Source: Asterochloris sp. CNOR1
Lineage: Eukaryota > Chlorophyta > Trebouxiophyceae > Trebouxiales > Trebouxiaceae
DNA: 64,000 bases
Assembly (NCBI GenBank): GCA_963969365.1
Contig: OZ017751.1
Location: 930,001 to 994,000, forward strand
Direction: 5' to 3'
In this document: positions 54,326 through 64,000 of the stretch, piece after piece
Layout of the letters: each line of letters begins with the position of its first letter
How positions within the stretch are numbered: position 1 is the stretch's first letter
Program-made: the position numbers and the translations under genes
The notes under the pieces: model-generated
The model's input: only the letters and a program-made list of their open reading frames with translations
The model's database searches: none
What the model was told of the DNA's origin: nothing

Positions 54326-57300
54326 ATGTTAAGCAGTGGCATTGGCGACTCGCCTCGCCAGCAGCTGCCGCAAAGCACCCGCCGCACAGCTGCATCGGGG
54401 GCGCCACAGGGCGGGCCAGGCAGCAGCCCAGAAGTTGCCGTGAGGGGCAGTGGGGCCACCCATTCCGTCAGCAGCCCCCGCGACCTGCCTCTGAGGCACA
54501 GCCCTGGCTCTGTGCCGGATGCTGGGGAAGGGACGGCTATGGCAAGCAGCGGTGGCAGCAGAAACATCCCAGCCCACCTCAGGCATGAGCCTCACGCCGC
54601 CGTCTCAGCATGCCTGGCAGGTGACAGAGACACAGCACCCCAGCAGCTGCCGCACCCCTCTGGATCTGCTGCGACGGCGAGCAGCCAGGCAGGGGCCGCC
54701 CCACCGCTCCTGATCTACAGGGATGGTTCGGGCGCTTGTGGCGGCGGTTTGGGACAGTTAAGCCACGGGGAGGGCAGCAGCAGTGTGTCCAGCCTCAGCA
54801 GCTTGGGGCAGGGCGCGTACACCCAGAGCAGCCCTGCCCACCGAGGTGAGGCTTGCGATGGGTGGCTTTTGTCCTTGTCTCGAGATGCCATGCTGATGGG
54901 TCTCTGGGAGACGAGGCTGCCTTCTGCAGCCTGACCTGTTGACGCTCCACAGTCCCTCCTCTGTGCCTGCAGAAGCTGCTCTTGCTGCCTCCTAGGTTGA
55001 GGTTGATGCTCGCGGTGCAGGTGCACTCAACGTGAGCAGGCAAGCCGTTGGCCTCCGTTCTGCAGGTTTCACACATGCAGAATACATGTGCCGTGCTTGC
55101 ACAACTGAGCTTCCCACGCCTCCTGCAGGCTGCCACCACCAAGCAATGCACAGCCAGCAGGCGCCCTCCAAACACAACTGCCTGCTGCCAGACACAGCAA
55201 CCCCCTGCCTCCTGCAGGCCACCCCCACCCGGCAATGCGCCGCCAGCAGGCACCCTCCAGTGCAGGTCACCTGCTGGAGGTCGCCTCGGCCAGCAGCGTG
55301 GGCACGCCCAGCAGCCGCCAGGTGGGCCGCGCTCCCGACAGCGGCGCCATCCCCCGCTCTGTGTTCTTCGACTTCGCTCTGGGCAGCGGGGCTGCGCCTG
55401 GGCCGCGATGGGGCCACACAGCCACTGCTGTGGGGGACCGCCTGTGGATTTACGGCGGCATGGGCACCCGCGTGTTCAGCGACCTTTACGTGTACTCGCC
55501 AGGTGAGGGCATCCTGCCAGCAGCTGTGGCTAAGAGCAGTGCGAACGCCCAGCTTTGCTTCCATTGCTGTTTTCAATTGGCCACTTCTCTCACCCTCTGT
55601 GCAAATAGCTGTTCCACTGTCCCAGCATCATGTGTTGTATAGTTCATGCATGTTTTGCAATGTCAGCCGCTACTTGCACACACAGCAGATATGCCCATCA
55701 CGCTCATGGTTGCCATCTTGGTCTTTCACACAATATTCCCACCCAAGGATGGGCTCACACCCTGGCAGTCTGCAGGCAGCAGCACCTGGCGCAGCGCCAC
55801 TGGTACGGCGCTCAATAAAAAGGACATCCCAGGGGAGATGTTTGGGCATGCAGCCTGCGCTGCAGGCTCCCGCCTGCTCGTGTTTGGGGGGCGCCAGGGG
55901 CGCAAGTTCTTGCGCTCACTGTACATCCTAGACACAGGTGCGTCCAGGCACCATCGAGGTGCCAGGCTGGTGGCAAACTGTGATACTGCTTGATTGCATG
56001 CTCCTCCTGTATAGTATGGCCATGCAAAGGGGTGCCAGGCTTGGTGTTGATGGTAGTACGGCCCTGCCATTCTGGGCTGCCTAGGTGACCTGCTGGGCTG
56101 AACAATCCTTGTCCAGCCTGCCTGCACAGCCCGAGGACCCTGAGGCTGGCTCGCGCAGCTCAACTTCCTGCCATGCTGAATGCAGGATGGCAGCTGGCAC
56201 CGTGGCAGTCCTCACTCTGCATCAAATCAAGACTCACAATCCTCGCTACCCAGCTTGTCTGTTGCACATGGCGTACTGCGTGGGACTCAGCTCGTCCCTG
56301 TGGTCCCTTCAGGCACGCTGGAGTGGCGACGGCAGAAGGAGCCCCCTGGGGCCCCCCCTGCGTTGGCCAACCACACCTTCACAGCAGTTGGGCAGCATGG
56401 GGCGTACTGCTTTGGGGGCCAGGGCAAGAGGACGTTCAACTCCGTGCACAAGCTGGACCCTGTGACGCTGGCCTGGGAGGAGGTCAAGACTCTCGGGGTA
56501 GGCCTGTCAATTCACTACTGCTTGCACCCATGAGGCAAGGCACGGAGCAGACTGTGGCTGAAAGTGCTGACACCTGTGCAGTCAGTCAGGTTGCCCAGGA
56601 GGCAAGTCTGTCTGTGCAAAGCTTGCCTGAGTGGTGGGAACCCCCTGAGCCTACTTGCCAGATCAGTTGTGTGCCCCAGCCTGGAGCTTGTGCAGAAAGC
56701 ACACCTTGAGCACGCCCGCCATCGATTCCTGCCCTCACACATGAGCGGCAGCCAGCAAGGGCCCTCCTGCACTTGGCACTGGTGGTGTTCATGCCTGCTC
56801 AAGTCTGACCATGGCCAGATGGCATGTCGCCGTCCCTGCCTGCAGACCGCCCCCGAGCCTCGCCACGGCCACTCGTCCATCTGGGACGAGTCCGACTCCC
56901 TCATCGTGTTTGGAGGGGCCCATGGCAGCCACTGCCTGGCAGATGTGCACGTCCTCTCCCTCAGCACAGGGTTCTGGTCTCAGCCCACCTGCCGGGGCAC
57001 CGCACCAAGCCCCCGCTCCAATCACTCCGCTGCCCTGATCTCCCCGACGCTGATGCTGGTTTTTGGTGGCTGCTCAGCGGCTGGGGCCTTCATGAATGAT
57101 GTACACGTTCTCGACATTGCAACCTTCACGTGGCACCAGCCAGCGGTGGTTGGGCCGACCCCTGCCGCGCGTTATGGCCACGCCTGCCAAGTGCTGGACG
57201 GGCGGGTGGTCATCCTTGGTGGCAGTAATGCTGCCAAGGCTTTTGACGGAGTGCTGACCGTCTGCACCGATTTCGGCAGGTGAACCATGGGTTGATGTGA

Positions 57301-59366
57301 TGGGGGGTTCTGCGCAAGCTCAGACAGGGGGTTCGCTTGTCAGTCTGTGCAGGACTTGGGTTGCAGCATGTGTTGGGCATCCTGCTTCTTTGCACAGCTG
57401 GTGCAGCTTGTCCGGTTCTGCAGTGCAACTGAGCTGCAGCTGCAGGTGCCATCTGCAGCGCCACGCAGCAAGAGTGCACACTCAGCTCATCACTTGACAG
57501 GAATCAGCCTGAGCCGGCTGACATATACTTGCCTTGCTCTGCAGCGAGCTTAACACTGTGGCAGATGAGCTGGCAGGGATGATGGCAGCACGCCAGCAGC
57601 AGCAGCAGCAGCATGGAGCTGTCAGGCCTCCTGTGCCAGCGTCGTCCACCAGCCCCTCCGCTGGGCAGGCCCCAGGGCCCAGCGGCAGCCCTAACGCGGG
57701 GGTGCGTGCGCAGCTGGGCGCCCTGCTGCAGAGGCGGCATGCGCAGGAGCAGCAGGTGTCTGCTGCCAGGAAGGCTGACGTCGCCGAGGGGCTGTTCAAT
57801 GAGGAGCGTCGGCGAGCTGAGGCCCTGCAGGCAGAGGTGAGGCCTGCACTGCTGCAGCCAGTGTGCCTGAGCGTGCAGGCGAGCTGAAGCGCTGCAGGCT
57901 GAGGTGGGGTCTGCACACTACTGCCGGTGTCCCCAGATGAAGTTTGCGATGTGTTCCAGCGACCCAGGCATGAGTAAACACAACGGCCACTGCCTGGGCA
58001 GCCTGAGTAAGCAAAGAGCCACTGCCGCCATGGTAGTAGTGCTGCAGGCTCTTGAGGCGCTTCAGGTCGAGTTGAGGCTTGCCTGCTGTATCATGTCGAT
58101 GTGTTTTGAATGTCTATGCATGTAGAGGTTGCATTTGAGGGGCTCTTAGATGGCTCTTGTGAGGGGGCGGGCAGAGTGAGTGCTGCTGTTGCCACAGGTT
58201 TCTCTTTTTTTTGGCGGCTGCTGCATGTGGGGATGGTGCATGTCTGGTGTGCACTGCAGCATGGCAGGCTTGCATCAGCTGAGCAATCTTAGAGCCATGC
58301 TGCCTCCAAGCATCCTTCGCCATGGGCTGGGAAGCATTGTGTCAGCATGTAGTGATCCCTGTGCACTTGATGCTATTTTGTGGACCTGTGGCCTGCAGGT
58401 GGCCCACCTGCAGCTGATGCAGCAAGAGGCAGCAACTGCCCACATGGAGCAGGTGGCTGGCCTTCAGCAGCAGGCGGAGCTTGAGGGCAGGCAGAGGTGG
58501 GAGGAGGCTGAGGCCAGGGCGCTCGCTCAGCAGAGGCTGAAGGTGGGCAGCACTTGAGCTTCACGCCACAGGCATGCCCTGCTGTCTGAGACGGCGCATT
58601 TCAGCTGACTTGCCCACAAAATGAAGCTGGATAGAGGTTTCGGTGCAGCACAGCAATCGTCAGTTCAGCACACCTGTCTGTTTGTCTGCAGGCTACTCAG
58701 GAGGAGCTCCAGCAGGCTCTGGATGCAAGCAGCCGGAACGCCTGCTTCAAGGACAGGTGCCAGGCTCTTGAAAGGGTTCTGGAGCAGCGCCGCGGCACTC
58801 AGCAGCGGCTGGAGGCTGCCCTGCGGCTTGCCGAAACGAACTCAAATGACCTAAGGAACCAGCTTCAGATCTCAGACAGTACTGCAGCCACACTGCGGGA
58901 GGACCTAAGAAGGCTCACGCCGCCTGCAATGCGGGATGCCGTAGTGCAGGTGGTGCTGGCCCATGATCCCACCTCAACCCCTGACAGTCCTCATGATTTA
59001 TCACCACTGCCTCAGCAGAGCTCACAGCAGATGCTGCGAAGCATTACGTCCCAGCAGTCCCTGGCAGGCCACTCTCTGAGCGACCTCCAGCTGCTTGACT
59101 CATCTCTTGGGCAGGCCTCCCGTGAGGTGCGCAGCACACTGGCGTCTAGGGTGGAAGCCGAGCTGCACAACCGTAGTGAGGCCCTGAAGGCCGCCCAGCA
59201 CGCGGTGGAAGAGCTGCAGCATGGCTGCGCCCTCTGTATGGAGCACCCAAAGCAGGTTGCCCTCAACTGTGGCCATCAGACATGTCAACTCTGCAGTGTT
59301 CCTCTGGAGGAGTGCCCTTTTTGTCGAGTTCCTGTTACCATGAAGCTGATTCTGTTCGGAAATTGA
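54326..59366 (+). CDS. Kelch-repeat, coiled-coil, RING-finger protein
   Basis: Probable E3 ubiquitin ligase. Exons 54326-54845, 55266-55502, 55776-55937, 56313-56497, 56846-57279, 57545-57836, 58399-58542 and 58692-59366 sum to 2649 bases in one frame (882 aa). The N-terminal 180 residues are Ser/Gly/Pro-rich. Six Kelch blades follow, for example RWGHTATAVGDRLWIYGGMG, MFGHAACAAGSRLLVFGGRQ and RYGHACQVLDGRVVILGGSN, a full propeller for substrate binding. A poly-Gln spot and long coiled coil (QEELQQALDASSRNACFKDR, RGTQQRLEAALRLAETNSND) suggest dimerisation. The end is a C3HC4 RING: CALCMEHPKQVALNCGHQTC, then CSVPLEECPFC. The start could be 18 bases further upstream. Substrates are unknown. Confidence 0.9.
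55119..55266 (+). repeat. Tandem duplication containing an acceptor, Kelch gene intron 1
   Basis: CCTCCTGCAGGC at 55119 and 55208 heads two copies of about 58 bases, 89 bases apart. Both continue with GCAATGC-C-GCCAGCAGGC-CCCTCCA. The second copy runs straight into the true acceptor (CCAGTGCAG|GTCACC), so the first is a decayed copy of the acceptor region. Confidence 0.7.
57594..57611 (+). repeat. Short CAG run coding poly-glutamine
   Basis: Six CAG codons in the exon that links the Kelch propeller to the coiled coil, encoding RQQQQQQH. Pure CAG codons make it prone to length variation. Confidence 0.85.
57811..58090 (+). repeat. Three copies of an exon end with its splice donor
   Basis: The exon coding RRAEALQAE ends at 57836. 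The block from 57811 (GGCGAGCTGAGGCCCTGCAG, then GCAGAG|GTGAGG) recurs at 57878 with about five changes in 43 bases, and again, more diverged, at about 58047. Copy 2 keeps an intact GAG|GT junction. Copy 3 has lost it (GAG|TT). Both later copies lie inside the intron, before the next acceptor at 58399. Confidence 0.85.
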
Positions 59367-59610
59367 TTGTCGCCCGTGCCTTTCTTGTGGGGCAGCCACA
59401 TGGCGTGGTATGCGTAAACCTATACAGCCCTAACCCCCTCCTTTCCCCCTGTGTGCTTTGGGTGCTGACAGCAGTGTCAGTCACCAGACTCTGGTCACTG
59501 AATAAGCCTGTCTCGAACTTACAGGGCGCTGACTGTGAGAGCAAAATATGAAATAACGAACTCAGAGACAAGTGATTGAGTTGCTGCAAAAGAGATGAGC
59601 CAAGCAACAT

Positions 59611-62351
59611 TTAGGAGGGCAAATGACCAGCTGAGCCCTGCCCTGCTGGAAGCTGCACAGGCGCTGACCGCTTGGTGTTTCCCACATTCATCCAATCTAC
59701 AAGCTCATCGACCAGCTGCTCAGTGTCATCATTGTTGCTGCCAGCACTGCTGTTGCCGAACACCTCAGCAAACCCTGTCAACCCTTTTTTGAAGGCATCG
59801 AGGGGCTCTGTTGCCTGCAGTCAAGACAAGCAACTTGTACGCTTGTGCACAGGCCATGCTCAGCACGCTCAGCCGTCAAGCATCCAGGGCCTGCCTGCAC
59901 CATGCAGGGCTGCAGCATGCACACAGTGCACGCAGAGCTCTCAGCAGGCCTCTCTCACGCGCTGTGGGTGGCCTCACCTGTGGCAGGCCTGCCTGCATGG
60001 CCATCTGGGACAGGCCACGCAACAGGTCCGAGCCCTGGCTGACAGCCTGGGTGGCCACCTGCGCCAGCTCTGGAGGCAGGTCCCTGAACGCCTGGCGCAG
60101 GGGCCGCACATGGTCTCCTGGCAGGTTGCGCACCGTCAGGCTCAGGCTGGAGCTAGTGCTGCTGGTGGCCACTGTGGAAGTCTGCAGCATGGAGGCCAGC
60201 TGGGGAGTCTCGTCGATCTGGTCGCTCACGAAGCGCACCAGCAGGTTTCGGGAGACGCCTGCAGCCAACAGCATGCCAGGGGGTCAGCAGTGTCGGCGCG
60301 ACAGGCTTGTCGGCAGACACTCTCGTTGTCACAGTGCATATGCTTGGTGCGCCTCAAGACCCATGCTGAACAGGCTCGAAGCACCCCATTAGTGCTGTAG
60401 GACGCAGGCGCCAGCTGCCAGCAGCCCAGGACCAGCAGCAGTGCAGAAGACACACGAGTGGCTGCAACTGCCAGGCATGCCTAGCTCAACAGGGGCCGGC
60501 TGGTTTGCCCTGGCTGGCCTTCACTGATTCGCTCACAGTGCAGTCCTGCTGGCTCACCGTAATAGGAGCGCACAAGGGCGCGAGTCTCTTGGGGCTCTGG
60601 GTGGAACTCCACCCTGCCCTGGGCAACGTCCAGGTAGATGGGGGTGAGCTGGTCCATCAGGGGCATCAGCTGGCGCACCAGGGCGGGGCTCACTCCGCGC
60701 AGCATTTCCGCCCCATCAAGCAGCTGGGAGGTGAAGGGGTTGGCTGCCACCTGCACAGAAAGCCAGAAAGTCATGCTGTTGAGATGCAGGGACACTGCCT
60801 CACTCAGGTGCAGCCAGGCATCAGGGCACGACCTCGCCACAACAGCATGCAAGACTGTTCAGGGCTGTCCCTCCTTCCACCCAATGCTGCGGGCGAGGGA
60901 CACAGGCTTGCACTGTGCCCATATGAAGGCTCTGGCAGCCATGCAGCCCCTGCATCATGTGACAGCCTGCACAGCATGCCTACAGCGTGCGTACCTGAGC
61001 CAGGATGGGCCCAAAGGCCCGTGCTCCAGGCGCAATGAAAGGGGAGAAGAACGGGATGGACTCGGTGGCGGGCTTGTTGTTGAAGCTCATCAGCATGTTG
61101 CCCTGTCGGCTGCTGACGTAGCGGGAGCTGACGATGAGGTGCTGCAGAGCCCCCATGGAGTGGCCCAGCCCAAAGAGGGGCAGGTCGCTGATGCCCTCGC
61201 CCTGGAGGGCAGCCATGGCCATCTGGAACTTGTAGTGGATCTCATCTGCGATGGCCAAGTGATCAAAGCTGGTAGAGAAGGGGGTCGCAATGACCTGCAG
61301 AGCACCAGGAGAGCGGAGCTGGAGTAGGAGGAGCTGGAAGGTGCTCCACAGCACAGGGACAGGACTAGGGGTGGCAGCAGGGCGGGCTAGGGATGGCAGC
61401 AGGGGGGCCCACATGGGGCCTGAGGAGGCAATTGCTGAGTTTCACTGCAGCGACAGTTACCACTAGGGACGGGCAGAGGCAGTATCAACAAATCCTATAT
61501 GAAGGACAGGCAAGCTCCTGAAGCCTAGCCATTTGGCTTGCAGGCTCACCAGTATGCCCCTCGCAGCCAGGGTTTCCAGAAAGAGCCTGTAGGTTAGCTG
61601 CGGGGCTGCACCCACAAACGCCCCACCTGCACAGTGGCAGCAGGCCTTGGGTCACAGGCCCTTGCAGCAAACTTGCTACTCTGTGCATGCAGCACAGCCC
61701 ACAGCAGCCTGGACAGCCAGGCTGCCAGAATGCCGAGGGCAGCACCACAACTGCTTGAGCAGCAGCCGAAATGGCCCTGATTTTCACAAACGACCCATCG
61801 AGGGGCTACCCCATCGAGAGGCTGGTCAGATTGCTCAGCGTGCTCACCTAAGAAGTGCACAACAGCTTTGGGCGGCCCCGCCAGTGGACGAAGGACCCAG
61901 TTGCCCTGCACCTCCTGCCAGTCCCCACGCAAGCCGGGCTGCAGGTTATCAAAGTTGCCAGCTATCATTCGCTCAATCTGACCGAAGGTGCTGGACTGGC
62001 TGACTGGAGTTCCAGACACGCCAGAGGCAACTGCAGGGCTCTGAGACGGTGATGAACCAGCTGGTCTGGCATTGGGAGATGGCCCATCAGTGCTGGCATG
62101 GCAGAGAAGCCTTGTGGCGCGAGGCACCCCGGATTCTTGCCTTGTCCTACATAAGGCTGGACACTGCCATGCTGCAGGGCAGCACAGTATTTCAGGACAG
62201 CTCCTGAAAGCAGGACAGCAAGGCAGATGCAGTCTGACAGCAACTGCACATTGAGCTGCTACACTGTGACTGCAACCCCACCTCTTGGCGTGCCAACTCC
62301 GGATTGTTGCAGCTGCCTGAGGTGGAGATGCACCCGGGAAGAGCAGATCAT
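59611..62351 (-). CDS. DUF1350 alpha/beta-hydrolase-like plastid protein, seven exons
   Basis: Member of the DUF1350 family shared by cyanobacteria and plastid-bearing eukaryotes; its reaction is unknown. Exons 62351-62317, 62203-61848, 61626-61550, 61294-60995, 60750-60558, 60258-59978 and 59814-59611 total 1446 bases in frame (481 aa). The first 60 or so residues (MICSSRVHLHLR, then RATRLLCHASTDGPSP) look like a chloroplast transit peptide. Core motifs: GGAFVGAAPQLTYRLFLE, VIATPFSTSFDHLAIADE, PLFGLGHSMGALQHLIVSSR (GHSMG resembles a nucleophile elbow) and GNMLMSFNNKPATESIPFFS. Exon 1 needs a GC donor (CTCAG|GCAGCT at 62316), so the exact start is tentative. Confidence 0.85.
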
Positions 62352-62475
62352 GTTCTCGGTGCTCAGTTCTGAGTATAGACTGTATGACTGCCGTTGTCTT
62401 GGAATGTAAGAAGCTGTATACTGGCACAGGTGTCACACAAGCTGGTTAGGTCAGGTCACACCACCATCAAAGCTC
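62352..62475. promoter_or_regulatory. 124-bp bidirectional promoter region
   Basis: The proposed start codons of the DUF1350 gene (-) and the armadillo gene (+) are only 124 bases apart. Both transcription starts and any shared control elements must lie here or inside the first exons. No TATA box or other named motif was recognised. Confidence 0.4.
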
Positions 62476-64000
62476 ATGGCAATAGCGTCTAGAACTTACG
62501 ACGTGAGTGCCGCTCAGGGGCGGTAGGCAGTATGTTGCACTGACTTGACTGGTCCTGCCATGGTGTTGTCCTGCTGTGCAGGATATCACGTCTTTCATCC
62601 AGACCAATGCAGCATCCTTGTCCAGCAGCAGCACGCTCCTAGAAGAGGTGCTGAATGCTTTTGTGCGGACCAATGAGGACCCCAGCTGCAGCCCCAACTT
62701 CAGTTGTGCCACAGAGGACAACATTGATTACATATTACACCTTTTGGCAAGCAGAGATGCGCAAGCAAAGGCCTCACTGCAGCTGCTGCTCCTCCAGGTA
62801 TGTACTGCTGCGTCAGCTTGTATTGGGTCCTTCATTCCTTGCCTTGCTTGTCCATGCTTGGCCCTGTCAAGCAGGCGGTGAGCTTGGTCTGCAGCTGTTG
62901 CCTTCAATCCCTCAGCCTTGCTGCAGGCCCTCAAGATCCTTTCCAGGAAGCGCTGCAACCGGCAGCAGTTTGGCCAGGATGGCATTGCTGCTGTACTGGA
63001 ACACCTCGCAGCCACCAGCCTGACAAAGCGAGCTGCAGCTGAGGCAGCCAATGTCATCCTGAATGTCTGCTATGAAAAGAGCAATGTGGAGCTGGTCCTG
63101 GAGCTGGGCGGGATCCAGAAACTGGTCAAACTGCTGGCAGACAGGGATCCTGATGTGCAGGCCAATGCTGCTGGGGCAATCCAGAGCATCTGCTTCCAGG
63201 TCAGGCATGTGCGCCAGCTGTCATTCATGCCTACCTTGGTGCTGCAAGCTTGCAGCGTGAGGCCAGTGCTGAGGCAGAGTGCGGCTGGTGGCGTCAAGTC
63301 TCAAGCCACACCTGCTGCACGCCCTCGGAGCTGAGCTTTGCTGCCTCAAATGTCATCTGCCCGCAGGACAGTGGGCGGCATGGGGTGAGGGAGGCTGGCG
63401 CCGTCACGTTATTGGTGCAGCTCCTCGACTCCCCCCAAAGCAAGGTCCAGGCCCGCGCTGTGGGGGCGCTGCACAACCTCTCATCTGACTCAAATTCAAT
63501 ACGCCTCATCAGGAGGGGAGGTGGCATTCCCAAGCTAGTTCACCTGCTCAGGTAGGCCCCTCGTCTCGGCCTCGTGGTCAGTGCGCGCAGCAACATGCAA
63601 ATGCACAGCCCCTTCTGCTGGGATGGACATTGGACCAATCGCAGGCGTCAGCCGCCCTCAAAATTATGTGCTGGCTTTTAGATACAGGCCAGCACCATAT
63701 GCCTCTGGTGTGTGTCCAGCCTGGTCGTAACCGGCCTGGACATGGCTCTTCATGATGGTTCAGCACCCTGCACCTGCAGGTCACATAGCTGGGCAGTGTG
63801 TGGCTCAGCTGCTGGCGCCCTGCAGAATGTGTCCCGCGAGGTTGCCAGCAGGATGGTGGTGAGGGAGCTGGATACAGTGTGCCCCTTGGCGGAGCTGCTA
63901 GCCGCCCCAGACCTGCAGGTTGGTGCTGCCCCATGACCAAGCTGCTGGCATCTCAGCCAGGCCTGCACCTGCTGTAACAAAACAGAACCCCTGCAGGGGT
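62476..64000 (+). CDS. Armadillo-repeat protein, 5' part, runs off right edge
   Basis: Exons 62476-62502, 62582-62797, 62927-63199, 63367-63551 and 63780-63918 give 280 residues in one frame. An acceptor at 63996 begins a sixth exon at the window edge. A tiny first exon (MAIASRTYD) splices to DITSFIQTNAASLSSSSTLL. Three or four ARM units follow: GQDGIAAVLEHLAATSLTKR, LELGGIQKLVKLLADRDPDV with QANAAGAIQSICFQ, REAGAVTLLVQLLDSPQSKV with QARAVGALHNLSSDS, and GGGIPKLVHLLR with CGSAAGALQNVS. Such solenoids bind protein partners. The closest class resembles generic plant and algal ARM proteins, not importin-alpha, because no importin-beta-binding domain is visible. The C-terminal domain that would decide the function is outside the window. 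Confidence 0.9.

Noticed and set aside
1-64000. CRISPR arrays, insertion sequences, operons or attachment sites
   Set aside because: No direct-repeat/spacer arrays or transposase frames were seen, and the genes are intron-rich eukaryotic units.

Overview
This is a nuclear genome segment of a green alga, probably trebouxiophyte-like, and not a prokaryotic or organellar sequence. The evidence is genes cut into many short exons, with introns ending in a stereotyped C/T-rich-TGCAG acceptor. The proteins are eukaryotic: RNA polymerase I second subunit, ribosomal protein eL14, a six-Kelch/RING protein, EndoU and an RRM protein. Some have plant or plastid affinity: isopentenyl phosphate kinase, phospholipid N-methyltransferase and a DUF1350 hydrolase with a transit-like leader. 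Splicing was worked out by eye. Several models (IPK, PLMT, HlyIII, RPA2, endonuclease IV, EndoU, eL14, Kelch-RING, DUF1350) keep one open frame across every proposed junction.

Layout, left to right: a coiled-coil gene running off the left edge (-); isopentenyl phosphate kinase (+); RRM/glycine-tyrosine-rich RNA-binding protein (-); phospholipid N-methyltransferase (+); a sugar transporter (-) and a HlyIII/PAQR membrane protein (-); a 26-exon RNA polymerase I subunit RPA2 gene spanning 11.6 kb (+); an unidentified small gene (-); two poorly recognised, low-complexity genes (-); a SET-domain methyltransferase (+), AP endonuclease IV (+), GON4-like SANT protein (+), gamma-glutamylcyclotransferase-like protein (+) and EndoU ribonuclease (+) in one same-strand run; eL14 (-); Kelch-coiled-coil-RING protein (+); DUF1350 hydrolase (-); and an armadillo-repeat gene running off the right edge (+). 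The genes are mostly unrelated housekeeping functions and do not form an operon or pathway. The tightest arrangement is the 124-bp head-to-head spacing of the DUF1350 and armadillo genes.

The most interesting signal is in the introns. At several loci the intron next to an exon carries one to three diverged tandem copies of that exon's own splice junction, including coding bases and the donor or acceptor. This looks like repeated junction duplication followed by decay, and may be a route by which introns grow or arise here. GC-AG introns are also frequent, with about eight supported by frame or homology, most in an AG|GCAAG-like context. No CRISPR arrays, insertion sequences, rRNA or convincing tRNA genes were seen.
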